Assembly (NCBI GenBank): GCA_022819985.1
Contig: JAJEGH010000031.1
Location: 1-57,599, forward strand
Direction of reading: 5' to 3'
Source of the DNA: Alphaproteobacteria bacterium
GTDB lineage: Bacteria > Pseudomonadota > Alphaproteobacteria > Bin65
DNA: 57,599 nt
Shown here: in pieces, positions 16,497-24,900 of the stretch
How positions within the stretch are numbered: position 1 is the first letter of the stretch
Layout: each line of letters opens with the position of its first letter
Translations under genes and position numbers: made by a program
The notes under the pieces: generated by a model
What the model saw: the letters and a program-made list of their open reading frames with translations, nothing else
The model's database searches: none
What the model was told of the DNA's origin: nothing

Positions 16497-17393
16497 CTAT
16501 CTCAGCTGGCGCTTGTCGGCGCCCACGGGGCAGACGCGCATACATTCGAAACACTGGCCCTGGCTGATGTTGGCGTAGGTCATCGACCACAGCGTGCGGG
16601 TCATCAGGTTCGAGTTGAGGATCATGCGGCGGCGGTCCCGGTCGTCTTCCTCGAACAGCTTCTCCATTGCCTTCTGGAAGCCGGGCACCCAGTAGGTCTG
16701 CACCCTTGTGGTGCAGCGCGCCGCGTCGAACCGCCGGCTGGCGATGCGGCCGTCCTCGAGCGTGCCGCCGATGCAGCCGTCCTCCTCGATCGGGCAGACC
16801 GCCATGCACGGCGTCTTGCCGATCTCACCGTACATCTCCACGCATTGTGGCGCCGGGCAAGCGGGCGTCTCCGGCTGCGGGTCCGGGGCGAGCGGCAGGG
16901 TGGTGATGACCGCGGAATAATACATGAAGCCGTATTCCGGATGCAGCACCGGGCCGGCCAGGCTGGCCGAGCCGCAGCCCGCCAGTTCGGCGGCCAGCGA
17001 CATGCTGAGGAAGGGCTGCCGCCCCTTGTCGAGCGCCTGCGGCACGTTGAGGGCGTAGTAGCCGTAGGTGCGCTCGATATGGGTCGCGACCCGGTTGCCG
17101 AGAGCGGAGATGCGGTCGGTGGTCGAACTGACCTCCATATGCTCGTATTTCGGGCTCCGCCAGTCGGCCGCCCGGGGCTGGGCGCCGCCCATCACGACGA
17201 CGGACTCGGCGCCGGGCAGATAGTCGGCCGGCCGCTTGCCCTCCGGCGCGGCGGTGAAGGCCCCGGCGTCGGCCACACCCATCACCGTTGCGCCGCTCTT
17301 CAACGCGAAGGCGCGCAGGTCTTCTTTAATGTTGCCGGCTGCGCCGGCGGGGATGTTGCCGGCTGCGCCCGCCGCGGTCTTCTCGTCTGCCAT
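16497..17393 (-). CDS. Reductive-dehalogenase/QueG-like 4Fe-4S protein, paralogue 2
   Basis: The product has 298 aa. The N-terminal half has the cobalamin-domain-like pattern of QueG and RdhA (LKSGATVMGVADAGAF; LPGAESVVVMG). The C-terminal half carries ferredoxin-type cysteines, including GKTPCMAVCPIEEDGC and CFECMRVCPVG. It is shorter than respiratory RdhA (about 450-500 aa) and lacks a twin-arginine signal, so it is cytoplasmic. It is a clear paralogue of the preceding gene. The N-terminus has a duplicated AAGNI element encoded by a 24-bp tandem repeat (17329-17376). Dehalogenation is not established; an unknown corrinoid or Fe-S reductase is equally possible. Confidence 0.72.
   Translation of the reverse strand: MADEKTAAGAAGNIPAGAAGNIKEDLRAFALKSGATVMGVADAGAFTAAPEGKRPADYLPGAESVVVMGGAQPRAADWRSPKYEHMEVSSTTDRISALGNRVATHIERTYGYYALNVPQALDKGRQPFLSMSLAAELAGCGSASLAGPVLHPEYGFMYYSAVITTLPLAPDPQPETPACPAPQCVEMYGEIGKTPCMAVCPIEEDGCIGGTLEDGRIASRRFDAARCTTRVQTYWVPGFQKAMEKLFEEDDRDRRRMILNSNLMTRTLWSMTYANISQGQCFECMRVCPVGADKRQLR
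17329..17376 (-). repeat. 24-bp imperfect tandem duplication inside a coding region
   Basis: Two adjacent 24-base units, each starting ATGTTGCCGGCTGCGCC on the plus strand (17329-17352 and 17353-17376), encode the repeated AAGNI stretch at the N-terminus of the second iron-sulfur protein. The last bases of the units differ. Confidence 0.7.
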
Positions 17394-17397
17394 CGCG

Positions 17398-18309
17398 CTA
17401 CTTCAGCTTGCGTTCCTTGCGCCCGATCGGGCATACGCGCATGCATTCGAAGCACTGCGCGACGCTTTCCTTGTAGAAGCTGACCGCGCTGCAGGACCGG
17501 GCGAAGAAATCCGAGTGGATCATCATCCGCCGCTTGTCCTTGTCCTCCTCCTCGACGATCTGGTCGAGCGCCTTCTGGAAACTGGAGATGCCGAAATTCA
17601 TCGAGCGCGAAACGCAGCGTTCCCGGTCGTAATAGACATGCTCCATGTTGCCGTCCGCGTCGATCGAACCGTCGAGGCAGCCGCCGTCGTCGGCCGGGCA
17701 GGCCGCCATGCAGGGCGTCTTGCCGATATGGCGGTAGGTCTGCACGCACATGGGCGCCGGGCACACGCCCTGTTCGAGCATGTCGTCGTAATCGAGTTCC
17801 AGCGTCGTCAGGCAGGCCGAGTAGTAGAGCAGCCCGTATTGCGGATTGAGGATGATGTTGGCGGCGAAAGAGCGGGTGCCGCAGCCGGCCAGCACGGCGG
17901 CCAGCATCATCGACATGCGCGGCTGGTAGCCGGCGGTCGGCAGGGCCGGGCCCTGCATCGCGTAGTAGCCGAGCTTGCGTTCGATATGGTCGGCGACGAG
18001 ATGGATGGCGCGGTCGTTGGCGAAATCGTAGCCGTTGACCTCCATGATCCGGTGGTCGGGCGATTGCCATGCCCCGGCGCTCGGCCCGCGCACGCCGACG
18101 ACGATGACCGATCTGGCGCCGGGCAGGATATCGTAGGGCCGGTAGCCTTCGGGGACGTATTCGTCCCAGCGCTCGACCGGCGCGATCCCGACGACGTCGC
18201 CGCCGGCCTTGAGCGCGAGCGCCTTGATGTCGGCCGTCCGCCGGGTCCGCTCCGGCAGCCGCGGCGCGGTCTCGCGCTCCTCCGGACGGGTCGCACTACT
18301 GGTGGACAT
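17398..18309 (-). CDS. Reductive-dehalogenase/QueG-like 4Fe-4S protein, paralogue 1
   Basis: The product has 303 aa and is the first gene of the minus-strand operon; its stop is 4 bases before the second paralogue's start. The layout is the same: a QueG/RdhA-like N-terminal domain (LKAGGDVVGIAPVERWDEYVP; LPGARSVIVVGVRG), then cysteine-rich segments GKTPCMAACPADDGGC and CFECMRVCPIGRKERK. In this family the domain binds a corrinoid and the clusters feed it electrons. The two proteins probably form a heterodimer or act on related substrates. The divergent PaaK-like ligase gene at 18547 may share regulation. Confidence 0.72.
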   Translation of the reverse strand: MSTSSATRPEERETAPRLPERTRRTADIKALALKAGGDVVGIAPVERWDEYVPEGYRPYDILPGARSVIVVGVRGPSAGAWQSPDHRIMEVNGYDFANDRAIHLVADHIERKLGYYAMQGPALPTAGYQPRMSMMLAAVLAGCGTRSFAANIILNPQYGLLYYSACLTTLELDYDDMLEQGVCPAPMCVQTYRHIGKTPCMAACPADDGGCLDGSIDADGNMEHVYYDRERCVSRSMNFGISSFQKALDQIVEEEDKDKRRMMIHSDFFARSCSAVSFYKESVAQCFECMRVCPIGRKERKLK

Positions 18310-18546
18310 GGATTTTCACGGACTGCGCCGTCGCCGTTTCGCGGATGCCCTACACGTTAGAGAATTGCCGTTCCGGGTCAACACGGTCGCCGGCCGGGCC
18401 CGGATTGGACCCGAAACCGGGCCGGAACCGACAAAGGCCGATAGACCTGCTGCGCCGGTTGCGCCAGACTGTCGGCGAACGGGAACGATCGGGATGGAGG
18501 CAGCGGGAGCCGCGGCCCGATCCGATGGCGGGGGGATGGCGCAGGA

Positions 18547-19845
18547 ATGTCCGACCCATTTCAGTTGCCGGCGTCACGCGACGAGATCCGGGCGATCCAG
18601 AGCCGGCGCAAGCGCGCGGCCTTCGAGCGGGCGCAGCGGGCCGGATGGTACGCCGGCAAGCTGGACGGCATCGATCCGGACCGCCTCGACGATCCGGAGG
18701 AGTGGGCGAAGATCCCGATTCTCGACAAGGACATCCTGCGCCGGTGGTCCCACCGGGAGTTCATGGACCGGCTCTGCATCGTCGACAATACGGATATCGC
18801 CGAATACTGGCGCTCCGGCGGCTCGACCGGCAAGCCGGTCTTCTATCCGCGCACCTTCGCCGATGTCGACTACGGCATGCTGTCGTGGCGCCGGGCCTGG
18901 GGCGTGACGGAGACGCCGCCGGGCGAACTGGCGCATATCTGTTTTCCCATCGGCGTGCATCCGGCCGGGCAGGTCTGGGCGCGCGGCGCGCACGGGGCGG
19001 GGGTCGGCGTGCTCTGGGCCGGCGCCGGCAACGCCATGCCGACAAGGGTCCAGCTCGAGCTGATCGCCAATATCCGGCCCACCGTGCTGGTCGGCATGCC
19101 GAGCTTCGCGCTGCATATGGCGAACATCGCCGACGCCGAAGGCATCGACCTGCGCGACAGCAGCATCACCCGGATCATCACCGCCGCCGAGACCCTGTCC
19201 GACGCCAAGCGCGAGAAGCTGGGCCGCGAGTGGGGCGCCGAGGTCTACGACGTGTTCGGCATGTCCGAGGCCGGGCTGATGGGCGGCGAAGGCCACGCCC
19301 ATGACGGCATCCATATCTGGACCGACATGTATTTCATCGAGACGGTGGACGAACGGACGCTGGAGCCGCTCAACGACGAGCGGCCCGGCATGCTGCTGGT
19401 CACGCCGCTGGTCACCGGCCACGCCACGCCCTTCCTGCGCTGGAATTCCGGCGACATCGTCTCGCTGCACGACGGCGGCGCGACCGGCCACCGCTATGCC
19501 GACCTGTTCCCGATGATCCGCCACGCCCACCGCACCGCCGGCTTCTTCAAGGTGCGCGGGATCAACGTCAACCACACGGATTTCGAGGATTTCATCTTCG
19601 CCGACCCGAAGGTGAACGACTTCCAGGTGGTGCTGACGACGGCGGACTCCGGGCTGGAGGACGTCCTGCTGCGCCTGGAGCTGAAGCGCGGCGCCGACGC
19701 GACGGAAGCCGTGGATACGCTGCGGTTCAGGATCCGCCAGACCTTCGAACTGGCGGTCGCGACCGAGGTGCTGCCCAACGGCGAGCTGGGCAAGGATTTC
19801 GAGAAATTCATGAAGGCCCCCCGCTTCGTCGACCGGCGGGTGTAG
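18547..19845 (+). CDS. Phenylacetate-CoA ligase-like AMP-forming enzyme
   Basis: The product has 432 aa, the length of PaaK-type ligases. Visible features include the phosphate loop YWRSGGSTGKPVFYPRT (around residue 90), an aryl-CoA ligase acid motif DVFGMSEAG, and the late RTAGFFKVRGINVNHTDFEDFIF that precedes the mobile C-terminal domain. The enzyme activates an (aryl) carboxylic acid to its CoA thioester with ATP. It is divergent from the operon of two iron-sulfur proteins, which suggests a joint pathway for an aromatic or halogenated acid. The ATG follows GGGGGATGGCGCAGGA. The exact acid is unknown. Confidence 0.83.
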   Translation: MSDPFQLPASRDEIRAIQSRRKRAAFERAQRAGWYAGKLDGIDPDRLDDPEEWAKIPILDKDILRRWSHREFMDRLCIVDNTDIAEYWRSGGSTGKPVFYPRTFADVDYGMLSWRRAWGVTETPPGELAHICFPIGVHPAGQVWARGAHGAGVGVLWAGAGNAMPTRVQLELIANIRPTVLVGMPSFALHMANIADAEGIDLRDSSITRIITAAETLSDAKREKLGREWGAEVYDVFGMSEAGLMGGEGHAHDGIHIWTDMYFIETVDERTLEPLNDERPGMLLVTPLVTGHATPFLRWNSGDIVSLHDGGATGHRYADLFPMIRHAHRTAGFFKVRGINVNHTDFEDFIFADPKVNDFQVVLTTADSGLEDVLLRLELKRGADATEAVDTLRFRIRQTFELAVATEVLPNGELGKDFEKFMKAPRFVDRRV

Positions 19846-20563
19846 GGCGATGCTGGCCCGTCCGGGTGTCATGATCCGTCACGATCTGTCATGGGGTTTC
19901 GGGTGTGTAGTGAAATGTTATGGTGCTTGATGCGATAAACTCTTCTCTTATTTCCTACCATCTTATTCGGTCGCGACGACGACCGCCAGGCACCGGCAGC
20001 ACTTCGACGCTCCTCAGAGCCGAAATTGAGGTCTGCATTCAGGCTCCCACCTCCTGCTTGCATCGCAGAGGCGATTGCCAAATCAGAGACGCTGCCGGCA
20101 GGTGGCCCGCCCGAACCGACTACAATTCGCTCAATGACAGATACACTCCAGTTGATGAGCCGATCGGTTTGGCAGGCGGGATCGGAGGAAGAGTCGCCGG
20201 GTCGTGGCACAGAATCACACGCCCTGTAACTTTATCACACGCCCTGTAACTTTGCGTTCCGGGCGAGATCTGGTATGATGTCAATAGTCTGAATTTCAGG
20301 CGGCCTCGCGAAACGCGTGAAAAGCCCGAGACGGGAGCCGGCGAGATGTTGCCGGACTTGCGAGAACGTAATTCCAGGATCGTCACAGCTTCCCATACGT
20401 TGTGACCGTTTGGCCGAAGGACCGATGATCGCCTCGTTGCGGAGCGACTCGAGAAACGGCGACCGCAAAGGTCATCCCGATCGGCATTGGGTAATCCGGG
20501 CCGGCCTCTATCGTGTCGTAAAACGCTCGTTTGTCGGTATACGCAAGTAATGGGGAGGGCGGG
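19846..20563. other. Intergenic region, 718 bp, no gene supported
   Basis: Base composition is more mixed than in the neighbouring genes and no open frame shows protein-like composition. It holds a 20-bp perfect tandem duplication (20214-20253). At its left end a GTGTGTAGTGAAATGTTATGG segment (19902-19922) resembles a segment near 34950. It could be eroded mobile DNA. No clear promoter for the Rieske gene was found. Confidence 0.5.
20214..20253. repeat. Perfect 20-bp tandem duplication
   Basis: ATCACACGCCCTGTAACTTT occurs twice head to tail (20214-20233 and 20234-20253) in the gene-free stretch before the Rieske oxygenase gene. Confidence 0.9.
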
Positions 20564-21631
20564 ATGATTGCAGACAGTCTGATACTGAACGCATGGTATG
20601 CAGCCGGGCTAGCCGCGCAGTTCCCGACCGGCGAGCTGAAGGGCCGCAAGATCGGCGGAAAGCCCGTCGTTATGTGGCGCGCTGCGGACGGAACAGTCGT
20701 CGCCTTCGACGACCGCTGCGTGCATAAGCGTATGCCGCTGTCCGCCGGTCGGCTGCTGGAGAACGGTCTGCTCGAATGCGCCTATCACGGCCTTTGCTAC
20801 GATGCCGAGGGAGCGTGCGTTAAAATTCCGTCCCAACCGGACGGGCCGATCCCGGCGCGGGCGAAACTGCGCCCTTATTCTGTCATCGAGCAGGACGGGC
20901 TGGTCTGGATATGGCCGGGCAATCCGGAAAAGATCGGCAACTGCCAGCCGCCGCGGACGCCGGAAATCGTCAGCGAAGAATGGGATACGGTCTGCTCCGA
21001 TACACTTCGGGTGAAGGCGAACTATCGCTTGGTCATCGAGAATCTCCTGGACATCACGCATTTCTATCCGCTGCACGACGGTAATATCGGCGACGAGGCG
21101 AACAGCCGGCTCCCCGTCAGATTCGAAGAGAAGATCATCGACGGCAATCACACGATCAAGTCGATCCGGCACGCGGAGAACTACAAACAGCCGCCGATGA
21201 TGGTCGACTGGTTCGGCCTGGAAACCGTCGACCGCGACCACACGCATCACATGATGAATCCGGGCCTGACCCGGGTCGAGATCCGGGTGGCGCCCCCCGG
21301 AAAACTCGGCGCCGGCGAGGACCGCGGATACGTCCTCTATCACACCCACATGCCGATCGACCGGGAGCATGTCGAGTGGCACTGGGTTGTCAATACGCCG
21401 GCCTGGTACAGGCATGCAGACGGATCGCGGTCCGTTGCCGAGCGCTTTTCGGAAACGTTCCCTTCGGTGGTGGAGGAGGATCGCTGGGCGCTCGAAAAGC
21501 AGCAGGCGATGTTCGCATACGACGACGACGGCTATTCGGAAGTCCCGCTCAAGGCGGACAAGGCGGTGATGGGCATCCGCAAGCTTTTTGCTGCAATGGA
21601 GGCCGAAGAAGACGGCAGTTTTCTAAGGTAA
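20564..21631 (+). CDS. Rieske non-heme iron oxygenase, vanillate O-demethylase type
   Basis: The product has 355 aa. The Rieske cluster ligands are C52, H54, C72 and H75 (RCVHKRMPL and CAYHGLCY). The mononuclear iron site is in ENLLDITHFYPLHDG (H166, H171). This is the architecture of the VanA-like oxygenase group, which demethylates or hydroxylates aromatic ethers and acids and needs a separate reductase. The ATG at 20564 follows GGGGAGGGCGGG; an upstream in-frame codon at 20531 is less likely. No reductase gene is adjacent. It opens the catabolic block that includes old yellow enzyme and an ABC transporter. Confidence 0.88.
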   Translation: MIADSLILNAWYAAGLAAQFPTGELKGRKIGGKPVVMWRAADGTVVAFDDRCVHKRMPLSAGRLLENGLLECAYHGLCYDAEGACVKIPSQPDGPIPARAKLRPYSVIEQDGLVWIWPGNPEKIGNCQPPRTPEIVSEEWDTVCSDTLRVKANYRLVIENLLDITHFYPLHDGNIGDEANSRLPVRFEEKIIDGNHTIKSIRHAENYKQPPMMVDWFGLETVDRDHTHHMMNPGLTRVEIRVAPPGKLGAGEDRGYVLYHTHMPIDREHVEWHWVVNTPAWYRHADGSRSVAERFSETFPSVVEEDRWALEKQQAMFAYDDDGYSEVPLKADKAVMGIRKLFAAMEAEEDGSFLR

Positions 21632-22083
21632 ATAGAATATTGTTGCAATTCTTCGGCGGTTCAGACCGAAATCCGTCCCGGCGAAAACCTGTTCGATCTC
21701 GGGATGGACCGTTCGCTGCCGACCAATTCGACGGAAGCGAGAACATCCAGCTCGTTCACACTAAAATGCAGATAAGTCGAGAAATTTGCATCCTCGTCTC
21801 CGATGTGTCGGGCGTTAAGGGTGAGCACGGGATGGCTATGCGGGATTTTCGTTGCGCAGATTGTATCGCTGCCTGAATTAGCACAATTGGCCGTGCTGCC
21901 TCCCCATCCTGTCATGCGGCTCCGAAATCGAATTGGTCCTTGAATTGCCTCATAGGCACCGTTCCGCAGGTACAGCCTGGGGAGTCGAAGTGCCGGAAAC
22001 TTCCCGCAGCAATTCCCCCTCCCGGTTTTAGTGTGAGTAACGGAGACCTGGAACAATTCGGCCGAGGACCGAGCGAGACCGAA
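21632..22083. other. Intergenic region, 452 bp, with a possible trace of an IS630 transposase
   Basis: No gene is supported. The segment CCCGGCGAAAACCTGTTCGA (from 21677) matches 20 of 22 bases of the IS630 relic at 34867-34888, counting two further bases. On the minus strand it reads IEQVFAG, like the NPIEQ-F-A end of such transposases. The flanks do not align well, so this is a weak trace. Confidence 0.35.
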
Positions 22084-23274
22084 TTACCTGTGTGTTCGTT
22101 CTTCTTCCAGGCACGAAAAGGTGGCGGGGGGCGTTTCCGAACCGGTCCCGACGGTCCGAGACCGGTAGGCGAGCCACCATCCGTAAGAATTTGGCCACAG
22201 TCGGAAATCTGGGTCGGCACCCAACTCACGGGCTGCATGAAGCGCCCAATAAGGGTCATACAGGGCTTCGCGGCCTATGGCGACCAGATCGCACTGACCG
22301 CGCCGGAGAATGTCTTCGGCCTGCCGGGCTCCGGTGATCAGGCCGACGCCCATCGTGCGGACCCCGGTGCGCCGGCGTATCTCCTCCGCCAAACCCACTT
22401 GGAAACCGGGCTCCCGTCGCCCGCGGATGGCGAAGCCGTGGGCTCCGATGCCGCCGGACGAGCAGTCAATGATGTCGACGCCGAGCTTCTGCAGTTCGCC
22501 GACGAAAACCGCGACCTCGTCTATTGTCCAGCTGGGGTCGCCTTCGTCGCTCGCCGACAGGCGCAGGAAAACGGGCTTTTCCCGCGGCCAGACCCGGCGC
22601 ACCCGTTCCGCCACCCGAAGGGGAAGGCGCATACGGTTCTCGAGGCTGCCGCCGTAGGCGTCGTCGCGCCGGTTCGAGACGGCGGACAGAAACTGGTGCA
22701 GCAGATACCCGTGGGCCGCATGGATTTCGACGACCTCGAACCCGGTTTCGTGCGCCCGCAAGGCGGCGCTGCCCCAGGCATCGACGATGGCGGCGATCTC
22801 CCGTGCATCCAGTGCACGGGGCGGCCGGGCGCCGTCGAACGGGGAAATGGCGCTCGGCGCCACGCTTTCCCAAGGCGGCTCGCCTGCAGCTGCATCGCTG
22901 TCGTCGAGCGGCGCGCCGCCGTCCCATGGCCGCCGCGAGCTGGCCTTGCGCCCGGCGTGGGCCAGCTGGATGCCGGGTACCGCGCCCCTGTCCTTCAGGT
23001 AGCGGGTAATGCGCCGCAGCGCGTCCGCGCGATCGTCGGACCAGATGCCGAGATCGCCGTGGGTGATGCGGCCGCGGGCCTCTACAGCCGTCGCTTCGGT
23101 GAAGACCAGTCCGGCGCCGGCAAACCGCCCCAGGTGCTGGAAGTGCCAGTCGTCGGCCAGACCGTTTGTGGCCGAATACTGGCACATGGGCGAGATGACG
23201 ACGCGGTTGGGGAGCTCGATCCCGCGCAGTTCGAGCGGCGTGAACAACAGGGGAGTCGCGGCGCTTTCGGACAC
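22084..23274 (-). CDS. Old yellow enzyme family NADH:flavin oxidoreductase (YqjM-like)
   Basis: The product has 396 aa and starts at GTG, with GGAGG about ten bases upstream. It has the FMN-barrel features of the YqjM class: LRGIELPNRVVISPMCQYSA at the start, HLGRFAGAGLVFTEATAV, IQLAHAGRKAS, and EIHAAHGYLLHQFLS with the catalytic His pair. The GR-EALYDPYWALHAA segment near the C-terminus is also typical. It reduces activated C=C bonds with NAD(P)H. It lies 63 bases downstream of the LivF-type ATPase gene on the same strand and may be cotranscribed, linking it to uptake of the transported compound. Confidence 0.9.
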   Translation of the reverse strand: MSESAATPLLFTPLELRGIELPNRVVISPMCQYSATNGLADDWHFQHLGRFAGAGLVFTEATAVEARGRITHGDLGIWSDDRADALRRITRYLKDRGAVPGIQLAHAGRKASSRRPWDGGAPLDDSDAAAGEPPWESVAPSAISPFDGARPPRALDAREIAAIVDAWGSAALRAHETGFEVVEIHAAHGYLLHQFLSAVSNRRDDAYGGSLENRMRLPLRVAERVRRVWPREKPVFLRLSASDEGDPSWTIDEVAVFVGELQKLGVDIIDCSSGGIGAHGFAIRGRREPGFQVGLAEEIRRRTGVRTMGVGLITGARQAEDILRRGQCDLVAIGREALYDPYWALHAARELGADPDFRLWPNSYGWWLAYRSRTVGTGSETPPATFSCLEEERTHR

Positions 23275-23337
23275 CTCGGGACCTCCGGAACGGCGCCGTT
23301 GCCGATGCGGCGCTTTCGAGTCCGCCTCGCCGCCGCC

Positions 23338-24102
23338 TCAGACTTCGCCGAGATAGGCCTTGCGGATATTCTCGCTCTTCAGGATGTTTTCGGCCGTGTC
23401 GCTGATAACGATCCGCCCGTTCTGAAGCACATACCCCCGGTTGGCTACGGACAGCGCCATGGTGGCGTTCTGCTCGACAATGAACATGGTCGTGCCGGTC
23501 GCCTCGATCTCGGCGATGATCTCGTAGACCGTCTCCACCAGGGCCGGCGCCAGGCCCATGGACGGCTCGTCCATCAGGATCATCTTCGGGCGCGCCATGA
23601 GGGCGCGGGCGACGGCGACCATCTGCTGCTCGCCGCCGGAAAGCGTGCCGCCGATCTGGCCCAGGCGCTCGCGGATGGCCGGAAACAGCTCCAGCACCCG
23701 GTCCATGTCCTCCTGGGTGCGGTTGTTCTTCTCGCGGCGGTGGACATAGGCCCCCATGAGCAGGTTCTCGCGCACCGTCATGGTCGGGAACAGGCGCCGC
23801 GCCTCGGGCACCGGCGCCAGACCCATGGCGATCACCTCGCCCGTCGACAGGCCGTCGATGCGCTTGCCGCCGAACCAGACGGAGCCGGACACGGGCTTCA
23901 CCAGGCCGAGGATGGTCTTCATTGTGGTCGTCTTGCCCGAGGCGTTGCCGCCCAAGAGCGACACCACCTCGCCCGGGTAGACCTCCAGGCTGACCTCCTT
24001 GAGGATTCTGATGGACCCGTAGTAGGTGACGACGTCCTCCAGCTTCAACAGCGGCGTCGCGGCTTCGGTTTCCGTTGCCGCGGCGGTGGCGCTTTGCTGC
24101 AT
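23338..24102 (-). CDS. livF: Branched-chain amino acid-type ABC transporter ATPase (LivF-like)
   Basis: The product has 254 aa from the ATG at 24102, preceded by GGGAGCAGGACCG. A GTG 21 codons upstream keeps the frame open but gives an untypical leader. Visible are Walker A GGNASGKTT (residues 51-59), signature LSGGEQQMV, Walker B MILMDEPSMGLAP and the C-terminal KAYLGEV ending typical of LivF. It powers a HAAT-family importer at the inner membrane together with LivG. Unlike usual liv operons it is separated from livG by two plus-strand genes (24365-25665), so it must have its own promoter. Confidence 0.87.
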   Translation of the reverse strand: MQQSATAAATETEAATPLLKLEDVVTYYGSIRILKEVSLEVYPGEVVSLLGGNASGKTTTMKTILGLVKPVSGSVWFGGKRIDGLSTGEVIAMGLAPVPEARRLFPTMTVRENLLMGAYVHRREKNNRTQEDMDRVLELFPAIRERLGQIGGTLSGGEQQMVAVARALMARPKMILMDEPSMGLAPALVETVYEIIAEIEATGTTMFIVEQNATMALSVANRGYVLQNGRIVISDTAENILKSENIRKAYLGEV

Positions 24103-24364
24103 CGGTCCTGCTCCCGTGGCCTGCTCCGCTCCCCGGAACCATAGTGTCCGGTCCCGCACCGGCACAAGTGCCGGGTCGTTCCGGAGCGCGACCGCACCAG
24201 GACTGTACGATCCGAGACCGCCATTGCGCTCTGGAGTCCCGCGCCCGGATGGGACATCATGCGGGGAGCCGGGAAACTCCGGTGGCCTGGAGACCGGCCC
24301 GACAGCGCGATACCGGCAGGAAACCGACTGCCGGCGTTATACGATCAGCGCGGAGAAACAGAGC

Positions 24365-24793
24365 TTGCCGCTGGAGAACCTCAACCACTTTCTCGTGGCC
24401 GCCGACGATCTCGAGGCGACCCGCAAATTTTACGTCGATGTCCTGGGTCTGGAAGAGGGCTTCCGGCCGCCCTTCGATTTCGCCGGCCACTGGATTTATC
24501 TCGGCGACCGCGCGGTGGTCCACCTGGCCGATCACAGGGACTATCTCGACAAGGTCGATCACGTCCGCGACGGCTCCGCGGACGCCGCCACAGGCCCGAT
24601 CGATCACATCGCCTTCGAGGCCACGGGCCTGCAGGACATGGTCGAAACGCTGGCGAAACACGACGTTCCGGCCCGCCACCGCAAGGTGCCGGATGTCAAC
24701 CTGCACCAGGTCTTCATCCACGACCCGAACGGCGTTCTCATCGAATTGAACTACCCGGCAGACGAAGGGGCGGACGTTGACCTATCCGGATAG
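24365..24793 (+). CDS. VOC family protein (TTG start)
   Basis: The product has 142 aa. It has the two beta-alpha-beta-beta-beta modules of the VOC fold: LENLNHFLVAADDLEATRKFYVDVLG, then GPIDHIAFEATGLQDMVE, and the closing FIHDPNGVLIELNYP with the metal glutamate. There is no ATG at a sensible place. The TTG at 24365 fits because GGAG lies about ten bases upstream and the fold begins at once. The gene is transcribed toward the alpha/beta hydrolase 107 bases downstream. As part of a plus-strand pair set inside the liv gene group, it probably serves the same catabolic route. Confidence 0.75.
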   Translation: MPLENLNHFLVAADDLEATRKFYVDVLGLEEGFRPPFDFAGHWIYLGDRAVVHLADHRDYLDKVDHVRDGSADAATGPIDHIAFEATGLQDMVETLAKHDVPARHRKVPDVNLHQVFIHDPNGVLIELNYPADEGADVDLSG

Positions 24794-24800
24794 AGCGCGA

Positions 24801-24821
24801 TTACGCTATTCGGAAGCGTAA
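24801..24821 (+). other. Small hairpin between the VOC and hydrolase genes
   Basis: TTACGCT (24801-24807) and AGCGTAA (24815-24821) form a perfect 7-bp stem with a 7-base loop just after the VOC gene stop. No T-run follows. It may be a weak terminator or a protein-binding site. Confidence 0.3.
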
Positions 24822-24900
24822 CCTGCAATTCTGAAGTAGTTTGCACCTTCGGCCGGCGACGGCTGTCCCGGGAATCCGGCCGCGAAGGAGGGAGGACACC

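Noticed and set aside
20235..20468. Small minus-strand frame in the 19846-20563 gap
   Set aside because: No motif, no ribosome site and no hydrophobic or domain-like pattern. It ends within the tandem duplication.
24102..24165. GTG start of livF 21 codons upstream
   Set aside because: The leader is not typical of LivF, and the ATG at 24102 has a better ribosome site.
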